From contig NZ_JAFFQD010000006.1 of the NCBI RefSeq assembly GCF_016918565.1, positions 1-64,000 of the forward strand: 64,000 nt of DNA, given 5' to 3'. A program made the translations under genes and the position numbers. The notes beneath the pieces are model-generated. The model had not been told where the DNA came from and did no database searches. It saw only the letters and a list, made by a program, of their open reading frames with translations. Source of the DNA: Desulfogranum marinum (GTDB taxonomy: Bacteria; Desulfobacterota; Desulfobulbia; Desulfobulbales; Desulfobulbaceae). Below are positions 1 through 8,844 of the stretch, piece by piece (position 1 is the first letter of the stretch; every line of letters starts with the position of its first letter).

Positions 1-76
1 CATATCGGCTCCATCAAGTAAAAAATGGTTTAGAAGATGATGGAAAACTATAACATAATATCAATATTTCAGATAG

Positions 77-811
77 TTAAAACACTATTTGCGCTCGTTT
101 TGCTGTAGTAATTATTCGAGAAACCCTATCGAAGTCATCAATTCCTTTAATTTGATAGATAGCAAATTCTTTCAATGGGATTTTTAATTCACCAGAATGC
201 CAGATAAGTTCGGTTGAATACCCTAATAAGGCATCATACGGCTGCATTGTTACAAGACGCCTGAACATCAATTGCAGAGAACTGTGGCTGCTGATAGTCG
301 TTATTGCTTCGGTATCTCTAAACGGCACTAGAATACTGTCGATATAAGCCCCGTAACTTCTTCCGTGATTAGTTGCCAGGACAACTTTTTTTGATTGCAA
401 CAGGGCTTCTAGATCAATTTTGCCATCGCTGTCGAGGTATGGACTATATAGTTTTGCATCTGAGGCTCGTGTAATGAGCATATTATTTTCAGAATAATTG
501 AACGGCTTAGAGAATAATACAAATTCTTCTCGCTGAGGGGTTTTCAGTAAACAGGAGGTACAGTAGTTAGGTTTCGATTTGAGTAATTTAAGGAAACGTC
601 CAAAGGAATAATTACGTAAAATATGGCGTTCTTCTGAGAGATGTTCTTGGGCGCTGAGCATTGCACTGTCACAATCACCCTCTCCAAAATACGGCTCAGA
701 CAAAAATCTGTTAGGAGGATAATCGTTGTGCATCCAGATTACTTCCTCCTGGGCAAACGCTTGAACATTGAACATCATAAACAGCAAGAGCAACAGATTA
801 ATTTTCCCCAT
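77..811 (-). CDS. periplasmic solute-binding protein, amino-acid-type (SBP_bac_3-like)
   Basis: This 244-residue protein resembles family-3 extracellular solute-binding proteins, either of polar amino-acid importers or stand-alone sensory binding proteins. From the ATG at 811 it starts with a clear signal peptide (MGKINLLLLLFMMFNVQAFA), so this start is preferred over an upstream ATG at 874. After the signal come blocks typical of the fold: an N-terminal PPNRF segment, a double cysteine CTSC, and the lobe-2 stretch around KKVVLATNHGRSYG. No transporter permease lies beside it, as is common for orphan members in this group. The ligand cannot be told from the sequence. Confidence 0.7.
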   Translation of the reverse strand: MGKINLLLLLFMMFNVQAFAQEEVIWMHNDYPPNRFLSEPYFGEGDCDSAMLSAQEHLSEERHILRNYSFGRFLKLLKSKPNYCTSCLLKTPQREEFVLFSKPFNYSENNMLITRASDAKLYSPYLDSDGKIDLEALLQSKKVVLATNHGRSYGAYIDSILVPFRDTEAITTISSHSSLQLMFRRLVTMQPYDALLGYSTELIWHSGELKIPLKEFAIYQIKGIDDFDRVSRIITTAKRAQIVF

Positions 812-874
812 ATTTTTTTCTTTGGCATCTGTTTGTCCTTTACGATAAAGGAAGAGGTATTCATCAAGCAGCAA

Positions 875-1180
875 TGAACTCGAAACTAAACAAATTTGAT
901 ATCACTATATAACTTATTCAATCTTTTATCGAGTTACTATCATATCGAGTGGAAAGGTTAAAATAGAGCAAAATAAGTACGATTAGGGTTATTCCTGTGC
1001 ATTTCCGCATGCCAAATTACTTCCGACAATCTCCGAACATTCTCAACAAAAGCAATAATTGATATATTTTACCCTTCATTTTGAAACCCTGTTTTGATAG
1101 ACTGGGGTATTGGAAATTGAATGAACCTCATACGTGAGCAAACCTGTGTGTAAATATCAAATTTTTAATCGTCACTGATT
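875..1180. other. intergenic region between divergent genes
   Basis: An AT-rich stretch separates two divergently transcribed genes for secreted proteins and should hold both promoters. No RNA gene, repeat or further coding sequence was recognised in it. Confidence 0.5.
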
Positions 1181-1687
1181 ATGAGTAAAAATATTTTAAA
1201 TACAAGCGTTTTCCTTATCCTGGTAACTACCTTGCTGCTTGCTTTTTCCTTGCCCGCCCAGGCTGATAAGCCTTCATGGGCTGGCAATAATAAAGGGAAT
1301 AGTACGAAAAATAACAAAAAAGATAAGAGCAACAGCTTCTCTCACGACAAATACAGTGATGTTATCAATTTAAATGTCTATTTCAATAACAAGCAGCAGA
1401 AGGTCATCCGCAATTATTATCTGGAAGGGTATCGCCGTGGCCACTGTCCACCTGGCCTCGCCAAAATGAATAATGGTTGCATGCCTCCAGGTCAGGCAAA
1501 AAAATGGAAAAAGGGTCACCCGCTCCCCAGCGATGTCGTCTACTACGATCTTCCTTCTGCTCTTGTTGCACAGCTCGGTAAACCGCCTAAGGGAAATCGC
1601 TATGTCCGCGTGGCGAACGACATCCTGCTAATGGCGGTAGGAACAGGAATGGTTGTTGATGCAGTCCAGGATATAAGCAGCATGTAG
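1181..1687 (+). CDS. secreted RcnB/CigR-family protein
   Basis: A 168-residue exported protein. Residues 1-28 form a signal peptide ending LPAQA-DK. A lysine/asparagine-rich linker follows, then a conserved block with GHCPPGLAKMNNGCMPPGQA and KGHPLPSDVVYYDLP, and a C-terminal segment RYVRVANDILLMAVGTGMVVDA. This layout matches the RcnB/CigR family of small periplasmic or outer-membrane-associated proteins, members of which affect nickel/cobalt homeostasis (RcnB) or virulence gene expression (CigR). The gene stands alone and is followed by a hairpin at 1731-1755. The molecular role here is unknown. Confidence 0.75.
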   Translation: MSKNILNTSVFLILVTTLLLAFSLPAQADKPSWAGNNKGNSTKNNKKDKSNSFSHDKYSDVINLNVYFNNKQQKVIRNYYLEGYRRGHCPPGLAKMNNGCMPPGQAKKWKKGHPLPSDVVYYDLPSALVAQLGKPPKGNRYVRVANDILLMAVGTGMVVDAVQDISSM

Positions 1688-1730
1688 TTAACGTTACTGA
1701 TAAAAATCACTCTAAAATGACCTTGTTCCT

Positions 1731-1755
1731 GTTCAGGTAATTTCAGCACCTGAAC
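1731..1755 (+). terminator. hairpin after the RcnB/CigR gene
   Basis: GTTCAGGT and ACCTGAAC form a perfect 8-bp stem with a 9-nt loop. The trailing sequence TTTGAACTT is only moderately T-rich, so this is a probable but not strong intrinsic terminator. Confidence 0.45.
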
Positions 1756-1772
1756 TTTGAACTTAACATTGC

Positions 1773-1862
1773 TCAATCCAAGAGATCAATTTCGTACATT
1801 TTTCGATAGATAACACGCTTCTGTACATTTCCGAGAGAGCCGTTTTCATGATGGGCAGCAAG
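1773..1862 (-). pseudogene. remnant of a Fis-type HTH C-terminus
   Basis: An open minus-strand stretch reads AAHHENGSLGNVQKRVIYRK and then MYEIDLLD before a stop. It recalls the C-terminal Fis-type helix-turn-helix of sigma-54 activators, where roughly ten residues are expected between GN and the TLYRKM block but are missing here. No start codon or upstream domain is present. It is most likely a decayed fragment. The match is short, so confidence is low. Confidence 0.3.
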
Positions 1863-1917
1863 GCAAAGCCGAGACCGGCTTATGCAACCTGTCAGATCAA
1901 ATCCCAGGTAGTCCGGA

Positions 1918-2754
1918 TTAAAGGTCCTTGAGTTTTTCCATTTCCTCAGGTCGCATGGCAAAACTATGGACCTGCTCGGGAAAAGTACTGTTTTGCACTT
2001 CATGCCTGTACTGGCCGATGGCTTCTATAATCGACTCACGCATTTGGGTATATTGCTTCACAAATTTCGGGGTAAACCCGTCAAACAGACCGACCATGTC
2101 ATGGGTGACCAGTACCTGTCCGTCACAGTCCACCCCAGCACCTATACCGATGGTCGGAATGGTGACGGAAGCGGTAATTTTCTCGGCAATAGGCGCGGGA
2201 ATAGCTTCAAGGACCAGAGAAAAGCAACCTGCATCCTCCAAGACCAAAGCATCATCCATTAAACGGCGTGCCGCCTCAGCACTTTTTCCCTGTACCTTAA
2301 ATCCGCCGAGCGAGGTCGCAGTCTGCGGAGTGAGGCCAATATGGCCCATAACCGGGATCCCCCCATCCACAATAGCTTCCACGGTATCGGCCACATTACG
2401 CCCACCTTCGAGTTTGACCGCATCAGCCCCGGCCTCTTTTAAAAAGCGAGTCGCATTTTTGACAGCCCCGGGTATAGAACTGTTATAGGAACCAAAAGGC
2501 ATATCCGCAACAACCAGGGCACGCTCCGTTCCACGGACGACCGCACGTGTATGATGCAACATTTCCTCCATGGTAACCGAAACTGTATCTGTATGACCAA
2601 GCACCACCATGGCCAGGGAATCACCGACCAGGGCAATATCAATCCCAGCCTGGTCTATCATCCTTGCCCAGGGATAATCATATGCGGTGAGCATGGCTAT
2701 TTTGGATTCATCACCTTTGCGTGCTTTTATATCCGGTATTGTCAGCTTTTTCAT
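1918..2754 (-). CDS. panB: 3-methyl-2-oxobutanoate hydroxymethyltransferase
   Basis: The 278-residue product is PanB, which adds a hydroxymethyl group from 5,10-methylene-tetrahydrofolate to alpha-ketoisovalerate, giving ketopantoate for pantothenate and CoA synthesis. Length is close to the family norm (about 264). Recognisable blocks are LTAYDYPWARMIDQAG, VGDSLAMVVLGHTDT (metal and substrate binding), VKLEGG, the GHIGLTPQ loop, and IGIGAGVDCDGQVLV near the C-terminus. It follows panE with a 1-nt gap (panE stops at 2756), so the two are one transcription unit on the minus strand and catalyse consecutive steps. Confidence 0.97.
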   Translation of the reverse strand: MKKLTIPDIKARKGDESKIAMLTAYDYPWARMIDQAGIDIALVGDSLAMVVLGHTDTVSVTMEEMLHHTRAVVRGTERALVVADMPFGSYNSSIPGAVKNATRFLKEAGADAVKLEGGRNVADTVEAIVDGGIPVMGHIGLTPQTATSLGGFKVQGKSAEAARRLMDDALVLEDAGCFSLVLEAIPAPIAEKITASVTIPTIGIGAGVDCDGQVLVTHDMVGLFDGFTPKFVKQYTQMRESIIEAIGQYRHEVQNSTFPEQVHSFAMRPEEMEKLKDL

Positions 2755-2755
2755 A

Positions 2756-3700
2756 TCATGCCTCTGGTTTTATCTCGTCAATACGTCTTTCATAGGTTGC
2801 TTCCAGCGCCTTAACCATGCGGGTAAGGAGATCATTAACAGGTGTTGCCACCCCGACCTCTCCTCCTTTAGCAACAATCGCCCCATTAATTACATCAATT
2901 TCAGTGACAGTATGCCGCAAGGCATCCTGGAGCATACTGGCCTTGTTCGCTGCCGTATCCCGACACACACTGACCACGGCTTCCATAGGATCACGGTAAG
3001 GCAGCCTGATACCGAGAGCATCGGCAACTGCAGCCGCTTCGGACACGGCCTGTTCCATAATATCCTTACAGGCAGGAACCTCTGCCAGCACCCCATTATG
3101 TACTCTTAACAGTGCTGTCAGTGCGTTTATCCCCACATTGACCAACAGTTTTCCCCAGATCAGCCCCTGAGCATCTTCACTCAAGCCACATTCTATGCCG
3201 GCTTGCTGAAAAAGCTGTTGCACCTGTTCAACCTTCTTCAGTCCGGGTGAACCTGCAAGCCATGTCATCCCAATGCCGGCATGACGGGTATGTCCTGGGC
3301 CGATAGTATTGGCTGCCTGGGCAGTAATTCCAGCCACGCCCGTTGGACATCCGAAAACAGCATCAATCTGTTCCACATTACCCACCCCGTTTTGCAGGGT
3401 AACGACCACACCATCGTGACTCAAAACGGTCCTTGCAGCCTGTGCCGCACTTTTTGTAGCATGGCTCTTGGTAAAAACAACCGCCAGGTCTGCCTTGCCC
3501 TGAAACTGTTCTACCCGATTGATTACCTCAACTTTCGCCTTGTCCACAGTTCCGTCTATACCAGTAACAACCACCCCATTGTTGCTGATACTCTCCACCG
3601 TTTCCGATTGAATGTCATACAACACGACCTCCGCCACACGCGACAGCCATGCACCAAACAAACACCCCATGGCCCCGGCACCAAAGATAATTACCCGCAT
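2756..3700 (-). CDS. panE: 2-dehydropantoate 2-reductase
   Basis: A 314-residue ketopantoate reductase that uses NADPH to convert ketopantoate to pantoate, the step after PanB. The N-terminus carries the Rossmann signature (IFGAGAMGCLFGAWL), followed by FTKSHAT, LQNGVGN, the catalytic-lysine region GKLLVNVGINALTAL, and a C-terminal helix with the E/N-rich TEIDVINGAIV block. Placing panE directly upstream of panB in one unit confirms the assignment. Upstream, a short gap separates it from epd on the same strand. Confidence 0.95.
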   Translation of the reverse strand: MRVIIFGAGAMGCLFGAWLSRVAEVVLYDIQSETVESISNNGVVVTGIDGTVDKAKVEVINRVEQFQGKADLAVVFTKSHATKSAAQAARTVLSHDGVVVTLQNGVGNVEQIDAVFGCPTGVAGITAQAANTIGPGHTRHAGIGMTWLAGSPGLKKVEQVQQLFQQAGIECGLSEDAQGLIWGKLLVNVGINALTALLRVHNGVLAEVPACKDIMEQAVSEAAAVADALGIRLPYRDPMEAVVSVCRDTAANKASMLQDALRHTVTEIDVINGAIVAKGGEVGVATPVNDLLTRMVKALEATYERRIDEIKPEA

Positions 3701-3768
3701 ATGCTCTCTCCTTCAAAAATCGTGTAGTTCTCGAGTTCCACGCCTTAATCAACTGCTACAATAGAGCA

Positions 3769-4785
3769 TCATTTACAGTGCATCATGACCAAGACCGTAT
3801 CCAGCATTCGATTGGCATACCCCCACTCATTATCAAACCAGGCCATGAGGTTAACCAGGGTATCGCCACTGGTACTGGTCTGGTTACTGTCCAATACAGC
3901 TGAGTGTGGATCATGATTAAAGTCGCACGATACCAGTGGTAAATCCGTATACCCCAGCACCTGATTCAACTCTCCATCGGCAGCCTGTTTAAACACCGCA
4001 TTTATAGCCTCTACACTTGCCTGCTCTCTTACAGCCGCCGTCAGCTGCATTAAAGAGACATTCATGGTCGGCACTCGCAGAGAAACCGCTTTAAACCGAT
4101 TTTGTAGATGCGGAAACAAGCGGTCTATGCCTTTTGCCAACCCGGTGTCAACCGGGATAATTGAATTACCGGAGCTCCTGCTTTTTCGTAAATCTGGATT
4201 ATGGTAGGCATCAATCACCGGCTGGTCATTCATCATCGAATGAGTGGTGGTGATCACTCCGCTCTCGATGGAACAGAGTTGATCGAGAAGATGTATGACA
4301 TGGCTAATGCAATTGGTTGTACACGACGCATTGGAGACGATCCTACTTTCGGCTGTAAGCAGTTCATGGTTGAGGCCATAGACAATGGTCGCATCCACAT
4401 CACTTTGGGCAGGGCAGGAAAACAGAACCTTGCCGGCCCCGCTTTGCAGGTGTTGCTCTGCTGCTGTGCGGTCACTATACCAGCCACTGCATTCCAGAAC
4501 TACATCTACCTCACAATCTTTCCAGGGCAAACGGGAGATATCCTTTTCGCAGGTGATCTTTATGACATCCTTGTTTACCACCAGATTGGTCCCGTCGCAG
4601 GAAACAGTACCACCGAATTTACCGTGGGTTGAATCAAACTGTGTCAAATGGGTTATGGACGCCAGGCTTGCCAGTTCGTTAATGGCAACAATCTGCAGTT
4701 TTTCCCGTTTCCCTGATTCATAAAGCGCCCGCAAAATGCAACGCCCTATTCTTCCATATCCATTAATAGCAATGCGAATACTCAT
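3769..4785 (-). CDS. epd: erythrose-4-phosphate / glyceraldehyde-3-phosphate dehydrogenase family, Epd-like
   Basis: A 338-residue NAD-dependent aldehyde dehydrogenase of the GAPDH fold. The N-terminal IAINGYGRIGRCILRALYES binds NAD; the catalytic cysteine lies in SNASCTTNC; HSMMNDQPVIDAYH, SIIPVDTGLAKGI and WFDNEWGYANRM are further signatures. The HSMMNDQPVID variant and the length (Escherichia coli Epd is 339 residues) favour erythrose-4-phosphate dehydrogenase, which feeds pyridoxal-phosphate synthesis, over glycolytic GapA. Some bacteria use such enzymes as auxiliary GAPDHs, so the physiological substrate is inferred. It lies upstream of panE-panB on the same strand. Confidence 0.82.
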   Translation of the reverse strand: MSIRIAINGYGRIGRCILRALYESGKREKLQIVAINELASLASITHLTQFDSTHGKFGGTVSCDGTNLVVNKDVIKITCEKDISRLPWKDCEVDVVLECSGWYSDRTAAEQHLQSGAGKVLFSCPAQSDVDATIVYGLNHELLTAESRIVSNASCTTNCISHVIHLLDQLCSIESGVITTTHSMMNDQPVIDAYHNPDLRKSRSSGNSIIPVDTGLAKGIDRLFPHLQNRFKAVSLRVPTMNVSLMQLTAAVREQASVEAINAVFKQAADGELNQVLGYTDLPLVSCDFNHDPHSAVLDSNQTSTSGDTLVNLMAWFDNEWGYANRMLDTVLVMMHCK

Positions 4786-5506
4786 GTATGTCTTCTTCCT
4801 GCAACTTCTAATTACTGACCCAGCTTCCAGCCCCTATATCGCACCTTGCAAAATCCATCATTACAAGGGCTGATACAGCTCATATACAAAAGAAACGGCA
4901 ATCTTGTTACCCCATAATGACACTTTTTTCTCTTTTAAAGGACTAATCTGTACAATTTGCTATTTCTTTGATCAAAAATTCGGTCGCCATTCTGCCCTGA
5001 AGCATACATTTCCATGAAGAAATTTTAAAATTCCCACCAAGAGACACAGGGCCATTTAAGCGGCAACCATTTTCATGGTTGCACACAGCTTACCTCTGAT
5101 CACTCTAGCCTCTTTCTTTTGACCAGCTGAGAGATTGAAATATGGATAACTCTACATCCAAAATCACGAAATTGCCCATTTCGTAAAACTATAACTGTTC
5201 AACAGTACACCAGATGCGTACAAACAGATTGGATAAAGACTATTCCACTATCTATCATTATCGGCCAAGAGCCTGTCGCGGTTTTAAATGCAACATGGCA
5301 GACGACAGTTTCCTTTCATTATTCGGTAAAGACTCCATCCACCTCCTGGGTCAAACAACATATGGCCTGCCGCTTGGTAAGTAGCATCATCTGCAGGCTT
5401 AACTCAGCCGGCTGCTGTATTTGCAATGTGCTAAATTCTATAAAATTGGTATATTGGCGTTTGTGATTGCTTCTCCACTATCCACCTCAGAGCTTGGACA
5501 GAATCT
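4786..5506. other. 720-bp region without a convincing gene
   Basis: No reading frame of convincing length or composition was seen on either strand. It should hold the epd promoter (minus strand, right side of 4786). The only clear structure is a perfect 8-bp hairpin at 5063-5082 (GCAACCAT, TTTC, ATGGTTGC) without a T-run, so it does not look like an intrinsic terminator. Confidence 0.5.
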
Positions 5507-5749
5507 ATGCACATTTATCTCTGGCGCCACAGCAACCAATTCTCCAGCTGGTCCATGATCGATGAACCACAAATTTACAATGACAGGTATACTTCAGCGG
5601 AGGTGGCAGTTATTGCCACGTCTAAAGAGGAAGCCTACCAGTTACTCGCCCAAGACGGTCTCTGGAACATGGATGATTTGCAACGTATAGAGCCGGAAAT
5701 CATCCCTCTTGACGCACCCCGAATTTTAACCAGCCATATCGTCTTTTAA
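5507..5749 (+). CDS. small hypothetical protein
   Basis: An 80-residue soluble protein with no signal peptide or membrane segment. It starts MHIYLWRHSN, has an aromatic N-terminal half, and a central helix-forming part (TSKEEAYQLLAQDGLWN). The composition looks like a real small protein rather than random frame, and the frame fills a gap between epd and the ABC importer. I do not recognise a family. There is no clear Shine-Dalgarno sequence before the ATG, so the call is tentative. Confidence 0.45.
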   Translation: MHIYLWRHSNQFSSWSMIDEPQIYNDRYTSAEVAVIATSKEEAYQLLAQDGLWNMDDLQRIEPEIIPLDAPRILTSHIVF

Positions 5750-5915
5750 ATCCTTCTCCCTCAAGCTTCCCACGAAAAAAGGGACAGCCTCTTGATTTAT
5801 TTATTTTTATGAAGTGCCGGTTCGAGTATATTTTTGCCTCACCACCTTTAACGACGAAAAATGCTACTCGCGAACCTTATCAATTAAATCAAGCCTGCAT
5901 ACGAATGGAAAGCAT

Positions 5916-7145
5916 ATGAAAAAAACATTGCAGCTCGTTTTATTACTGTTAGTTATTTCTCTCACCTGCCAGGTGGACAAAACTCAAGCAATTGACCTGC
6001 ACAAGGCATCCTGGGATGAAATTGTCCAGGCAGCGGACGGACAAACCGTTGACTGGTATATGTGGGGCGGTTTCCCTGCAGTAAACACCTATGTGAATAC
6101 CTATGTTGCTGCCCGGTTAAAGGAAAAATATAACATCACCCTCCGCCAGGTACCGGTCAAAGACATTGCCGAGGTGGTCAGCAAACTGGTGATTGAAAAA
6201 CAGGCCGGCAAAACATCAGGCGGCAATGTAGACTTGATGTGGATCAACGGAGAAAACTTTCGCACTTGCAAACGTCACGACCTGCTCTTTGGTCCCTTTG
6301 CCGACAAACTGCCCAATCAGCGTTTTGTAGATTGGAGCAAGCCGTCTGTTTATAATGATTTCGGTACTCCGGTAGAAGGGATGGAATCTCCCTGGGGCAG
6401 CGCACAGATGGTAATGATCTATGATACCGCCAGAACCCCAGAACCTCCGGGGTCCATGGCGCAGCTGATCGACTGGATACGGCAGCATCCAGGGAAATTC
6501 GCCTATCCAGCGCCCCCGGATTTTACCGGCTCGGTTTTTGTACGCCACGTTTTTTATCACTATTCCGAGGACGTTAATCTCTGGCAAGGCGAATACACCC
6601 AAAAACAATTTGAAAAGGCAGCCAGTGCCACCTATCGCCTGCTCACCGAACTGAAACCGGCGTTATGGCGGCAGGGGACGACCTACCCCGAATCACCAGT
6701 CAGAATGAACACCCTTTTTGCCGATGGAGAAATTGATTTTTCCTTCTCCTACCACCAGGCAGAGGCGTCACGCAATATCCAGGACGGTCTTTTCCCACCA
6801 ACAGTCAGGTCTTTTGTGTTTGACCAGGGAACCATTGCCAATACCCATTTTGTCGCCATTCCATACAATGCAGCAGATACAGCTGCAGCAATGGTTACGG
6901 CAAATTTTCTGCTCTCTGCCGAGGCACAGATGGAAAAGGCTAAACCAGATGTATGGGGCGATTTCCCAGCCCTGGACATTACCCGCCTGCCCAGGCAACA
7001 GCAGCAGCAGTTTATTGACCTGCCGCGTGGCCCGGCAACACTTTCCAACCAGGAGCTACAAGCACATCAGCTGCCGGAACCGCCGAGCGAGATCCTTATC
7101 CAGCTTGAAAAGGGCTGGGAGCAGCATGTTCTCAAAGGGCGCTGA
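5916..7145 (+). CDS. ABC transporter substrate-binding protein, YnjB family
   Basis: The start is set at the ATG at 5916, which gives a typical signal peptide (KKTLQLVLLLLVISLTCQV) in a 409-residue protein; an in-frame GTG at 5814 would add an unlikely 34-residue leader. Family marks of YnjB are visible: WYMWGGFPAVNTYVNTYVA near the mature N-terminus, then NVDLMWINGENFRTCK and LLFGPFADKLPN. YnjB proteins are periplasmic receptors of an importer related to thiamine, iron and polyamine systems, with unsettled substrate. The stop overlaps the start of the first permease (TGATG), so the genes are translationally coupled. Confidence 0.88.
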   Translation: MKKTLQLVLLLLVISLTCQVDKTQAIDLHKASWDEIVQAADGQTVDWYMWGGFPAVNTYVNTYVAARLKEKYNITLRQVPVKDIAEVVSKLVIEKQAGKTSGGNVDLMWINGENFRTCKRHDLLFGPFADKLPNQRFVDWSKPSVYNDFGTPVEGMESPWGSAQMVMIYDTARTPEPPGSMAQLIDWIRQHPGKFAYPAPPDFTGSVFVRHVFYHYSEDVNLWQGEYTQKQFEKAASATYRLLTELKPALWRQGTTYPESPVRMNTLFADGEIDFSFSYHQAEASRNIQDGLFPPTVRSFVFDQGTIANTHFVAIPYNAADTAAAMVTANFLLSAEAQMEKAKPDVWGDFPALDITRLPRQQQQQFIDLPRGPATLSNQELQAHQLPEPPSEILIQLEKGWEQHVLKGR

Positions 7146-8056
7146 TGTTTGCCCCTGTTACTGAAGATGCAGCACGAACCCGCACCATTGAAACAGCGCA
7201 TTTACTGCTCCTGCTTGCTCCGGCGCTCCTGATCATTCTGCTGCTCTTTGGCGGCGGGTTACTGCTCGGCAGCCTGCAGGCTCTTGGCAGTCAGCCGTTC
7301 ACAGAAAAAAGCATTTTCACCTTTGCCCATTTCATCGCGGTGCTGACTGATCCCGACTTTGCCACAAGTTTTGCCATGACCATGTACATTGCAACCGTTT
7401 CCACCCTGGTTGCAGTGCTTGCCAGTGTTGCTCTGGCCATATCACTGGTTCGTTGTGCAGCTGCAAACCGGATACTGCATTTCTTTCTTCAGATTCCGCT
7501 CACCGTTCCTCACCTGGTGATTGCCATATCACTTCTTTTTCTCCTCGCGCCAACCGGTATCCTCTCCCGCCTATGCTCTTTTTTGGGTATGACTGCAGGA
7601 GCAGCCTCCTTTCCCCTGCTCATAAACGATACCTATGCGATTGGCATTTTGTTGACCTATATCTGGAAGGAAATTCCCTTTATTACCTTCATGATCCTGG
7701 CGGTCTTAAAAAACAGCGGTCCTGAACTGGATGATGCGGGCCGCACACTCAGAGCAAATGCATGGCAGCGATTTTACCACATCACCCTGCCGTTGATCGC
7801 TCCAAGCCTTGGAGCGGCCGGATTCATTGTGTTTGCCTTTACCTTTGGCGCCTTTGAAGTGCCTTACCTGCTGGGCAGAACCTATCCAATGGTTTTGCCG
7901 GTCTGGGCGTATAAAAACTACGCGGATATTGACCTGATGGCCCGCCCGGAAGGCATTGCCATCGGCCTGATCATTGCCGCGATTGTTATCTGTTCGCTCC
8001 TGCTTTCCCAGGGGTTGATGCAAATTGCACGCAGACAGAGAGAGTATCCAGGGTGA
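7145..8056 (+). CDS. ABC transporter permease, first subunit (YnjC N-half-like)
   Basis: A 303-residue inner-membrane permease with about six hydrophobic segments, the first at residues 20-50. The coupling loop that contacts the ATPase is visible as LDDAGRTLRANAWQRFYHITLPLIAPS (EAA-type motif) around residues 197-223. In Escherichia coli YnjC is one double-length protein; here it is encoded as two separate permeases. The start overlaps the stop of the binding protein gene and the stop overlaps the next start by 4 nt. Confidence 0.87.
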   Translation: MFAPVTEDAARTRTIETAHLLLLLAPALLIILLLFGGGLLLGSLQALGSQPFTEKSIFTFAHFIAVLTDPDFATSFAMTMYIATVSTLVAVLASVALAISLVRCAAANRILHFFLQIPLTVPHLVIAISLLFLLAPTGILSRLCSFLGMTAGAASFPLLINDTYAIGILLTYIWKEIPFITFMILAVLKNSGPELDDAGRTLRANAWQRFYHITLPLIAPSLGAAGFIVFAFTFGAFEVPYLLGRTYPMVLPVWAYKNYADIDLMARPEGIAIGLIIAAIVICSLLLSQGLMQIARRQREYPG

Positions 8057-8844
8057 ATAAACGTTCCTTTCTCCTCGGACTGAGTATTATAGCGGCAGTC
8101 CTGCTCCCGTTCCTGCCGCTTTTGCTGTGGTCGGTAAGCAACCAATGGTTTTATCCGGCACTGCTGCCTCAACAGTTTGGGCTCCGAAGCTGGCAGTATA
8201 TACTTTCAACCGCAGGACAACAGATAACTGAAGGATTAGTGCAAAGCACTTCGCTGGCTCTGGTCACCACCTGCTGTTCTTTGACAGTCGCACTCCCTGC
8301 AGCAAGAGCCCTGGGCCTCTACTGCTTTCCCGGCAAAAAAGCGATCGGTTTATTTCTGCTGCTGCCGATCATTGTTCCCCCCCTTTGTGTGTCCATGGGC
8401 TACCATCTCTGGTTCATCCGACTCGGCCTGGCCGAGACCTTTGCCGGGGTGGTAATGGCGCACCTGACCTTTTGTCTGCCTTATACGATTTTTGTCCTCT
8501 GGGGCGTATTCACTGATTATGATCCAGACTTTGAGCATCAAGCGCGCTCACTGGGAGCCTCCCCGATACAGGTTCTGGTCAACGTTACCCTGCCCATGAT
8601 TTTGCCGGGAATATGTATTGCCGCCCTGTTTTCCTTCCTCCTTAGCTGGTCGCAGTACCTTTCCACACTGATTATCGGCGGCGGCCGTCTGTTGACCCTG
8701 CCCATCCTGCTCTTTGCGCTCATGGATAGCGGGGACCGACCGGTTGCGGCTGCGGTGAGCCTGGTCTTTGTCCTTCCGGCTCTGTTCGCCCTCTTGGTCA
8801 ATGCTCACTTTTTGGGTAGACAGGGGATGACGGGAGTTCGTTGA
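8053..8844 (+). CDS. ABC transporter permease, second subunit (YnjC C-half-like)
   Basis: A 263-residue permease starting with GTG at 8053 inside the end of the preceding gene (GTGA overlap). It has about six membrane segments and its own EAA-type loop, FEHQARSLGASPIQVLVNVT, near residues 160-180. Together with the preceding permease it would form the heterodimeric channel of the importer. The stop TGA at 8842-8844 overlaps the ATG of the ATPase gene, again indicating tight coupling. Confidence 0.87.
   Translation: MNKRSFLLGLSIIAAVLLPFLPLLLWSVSNQWFYPALLPQQFGLRSWQYILSTAGQQITEGLVQSTSLALVTTCCSLTVALPAARALGLYCFPGKKAIGLFLLLPIIVPPLCVSMGYHLWFIRLGLAETFAGVVMAHLTFCLPYTIFVLWGVFTDYDPDFEHQARSLGASPIQVLVNVTLPMILPGICIAALFSFLLSWSQYLSTLIIGGGRLLTLPILLFALMDSGDRPVAAAVSLVFVLPALFALLVNAHFLGRQGMTGVR

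Noticed and set aside
3736-3771. Possible selenocysteine extension of epd past its UGA stop (CK-U-CSIVAVD)
   Set aside because: The protein already has normal family length at the UGA, the extension is only seven residues, and no SECIS-like hairpin follows.
5110-5160. CTGAGA followed by GGATAAC, resembling parts of a TPP riboswitch upstream of the ABC importer
   Set aside because: The remaining conserved parts (GGGGTGC-type helix and ACCTGATCTGG block) are missing and the spacing is wrong.
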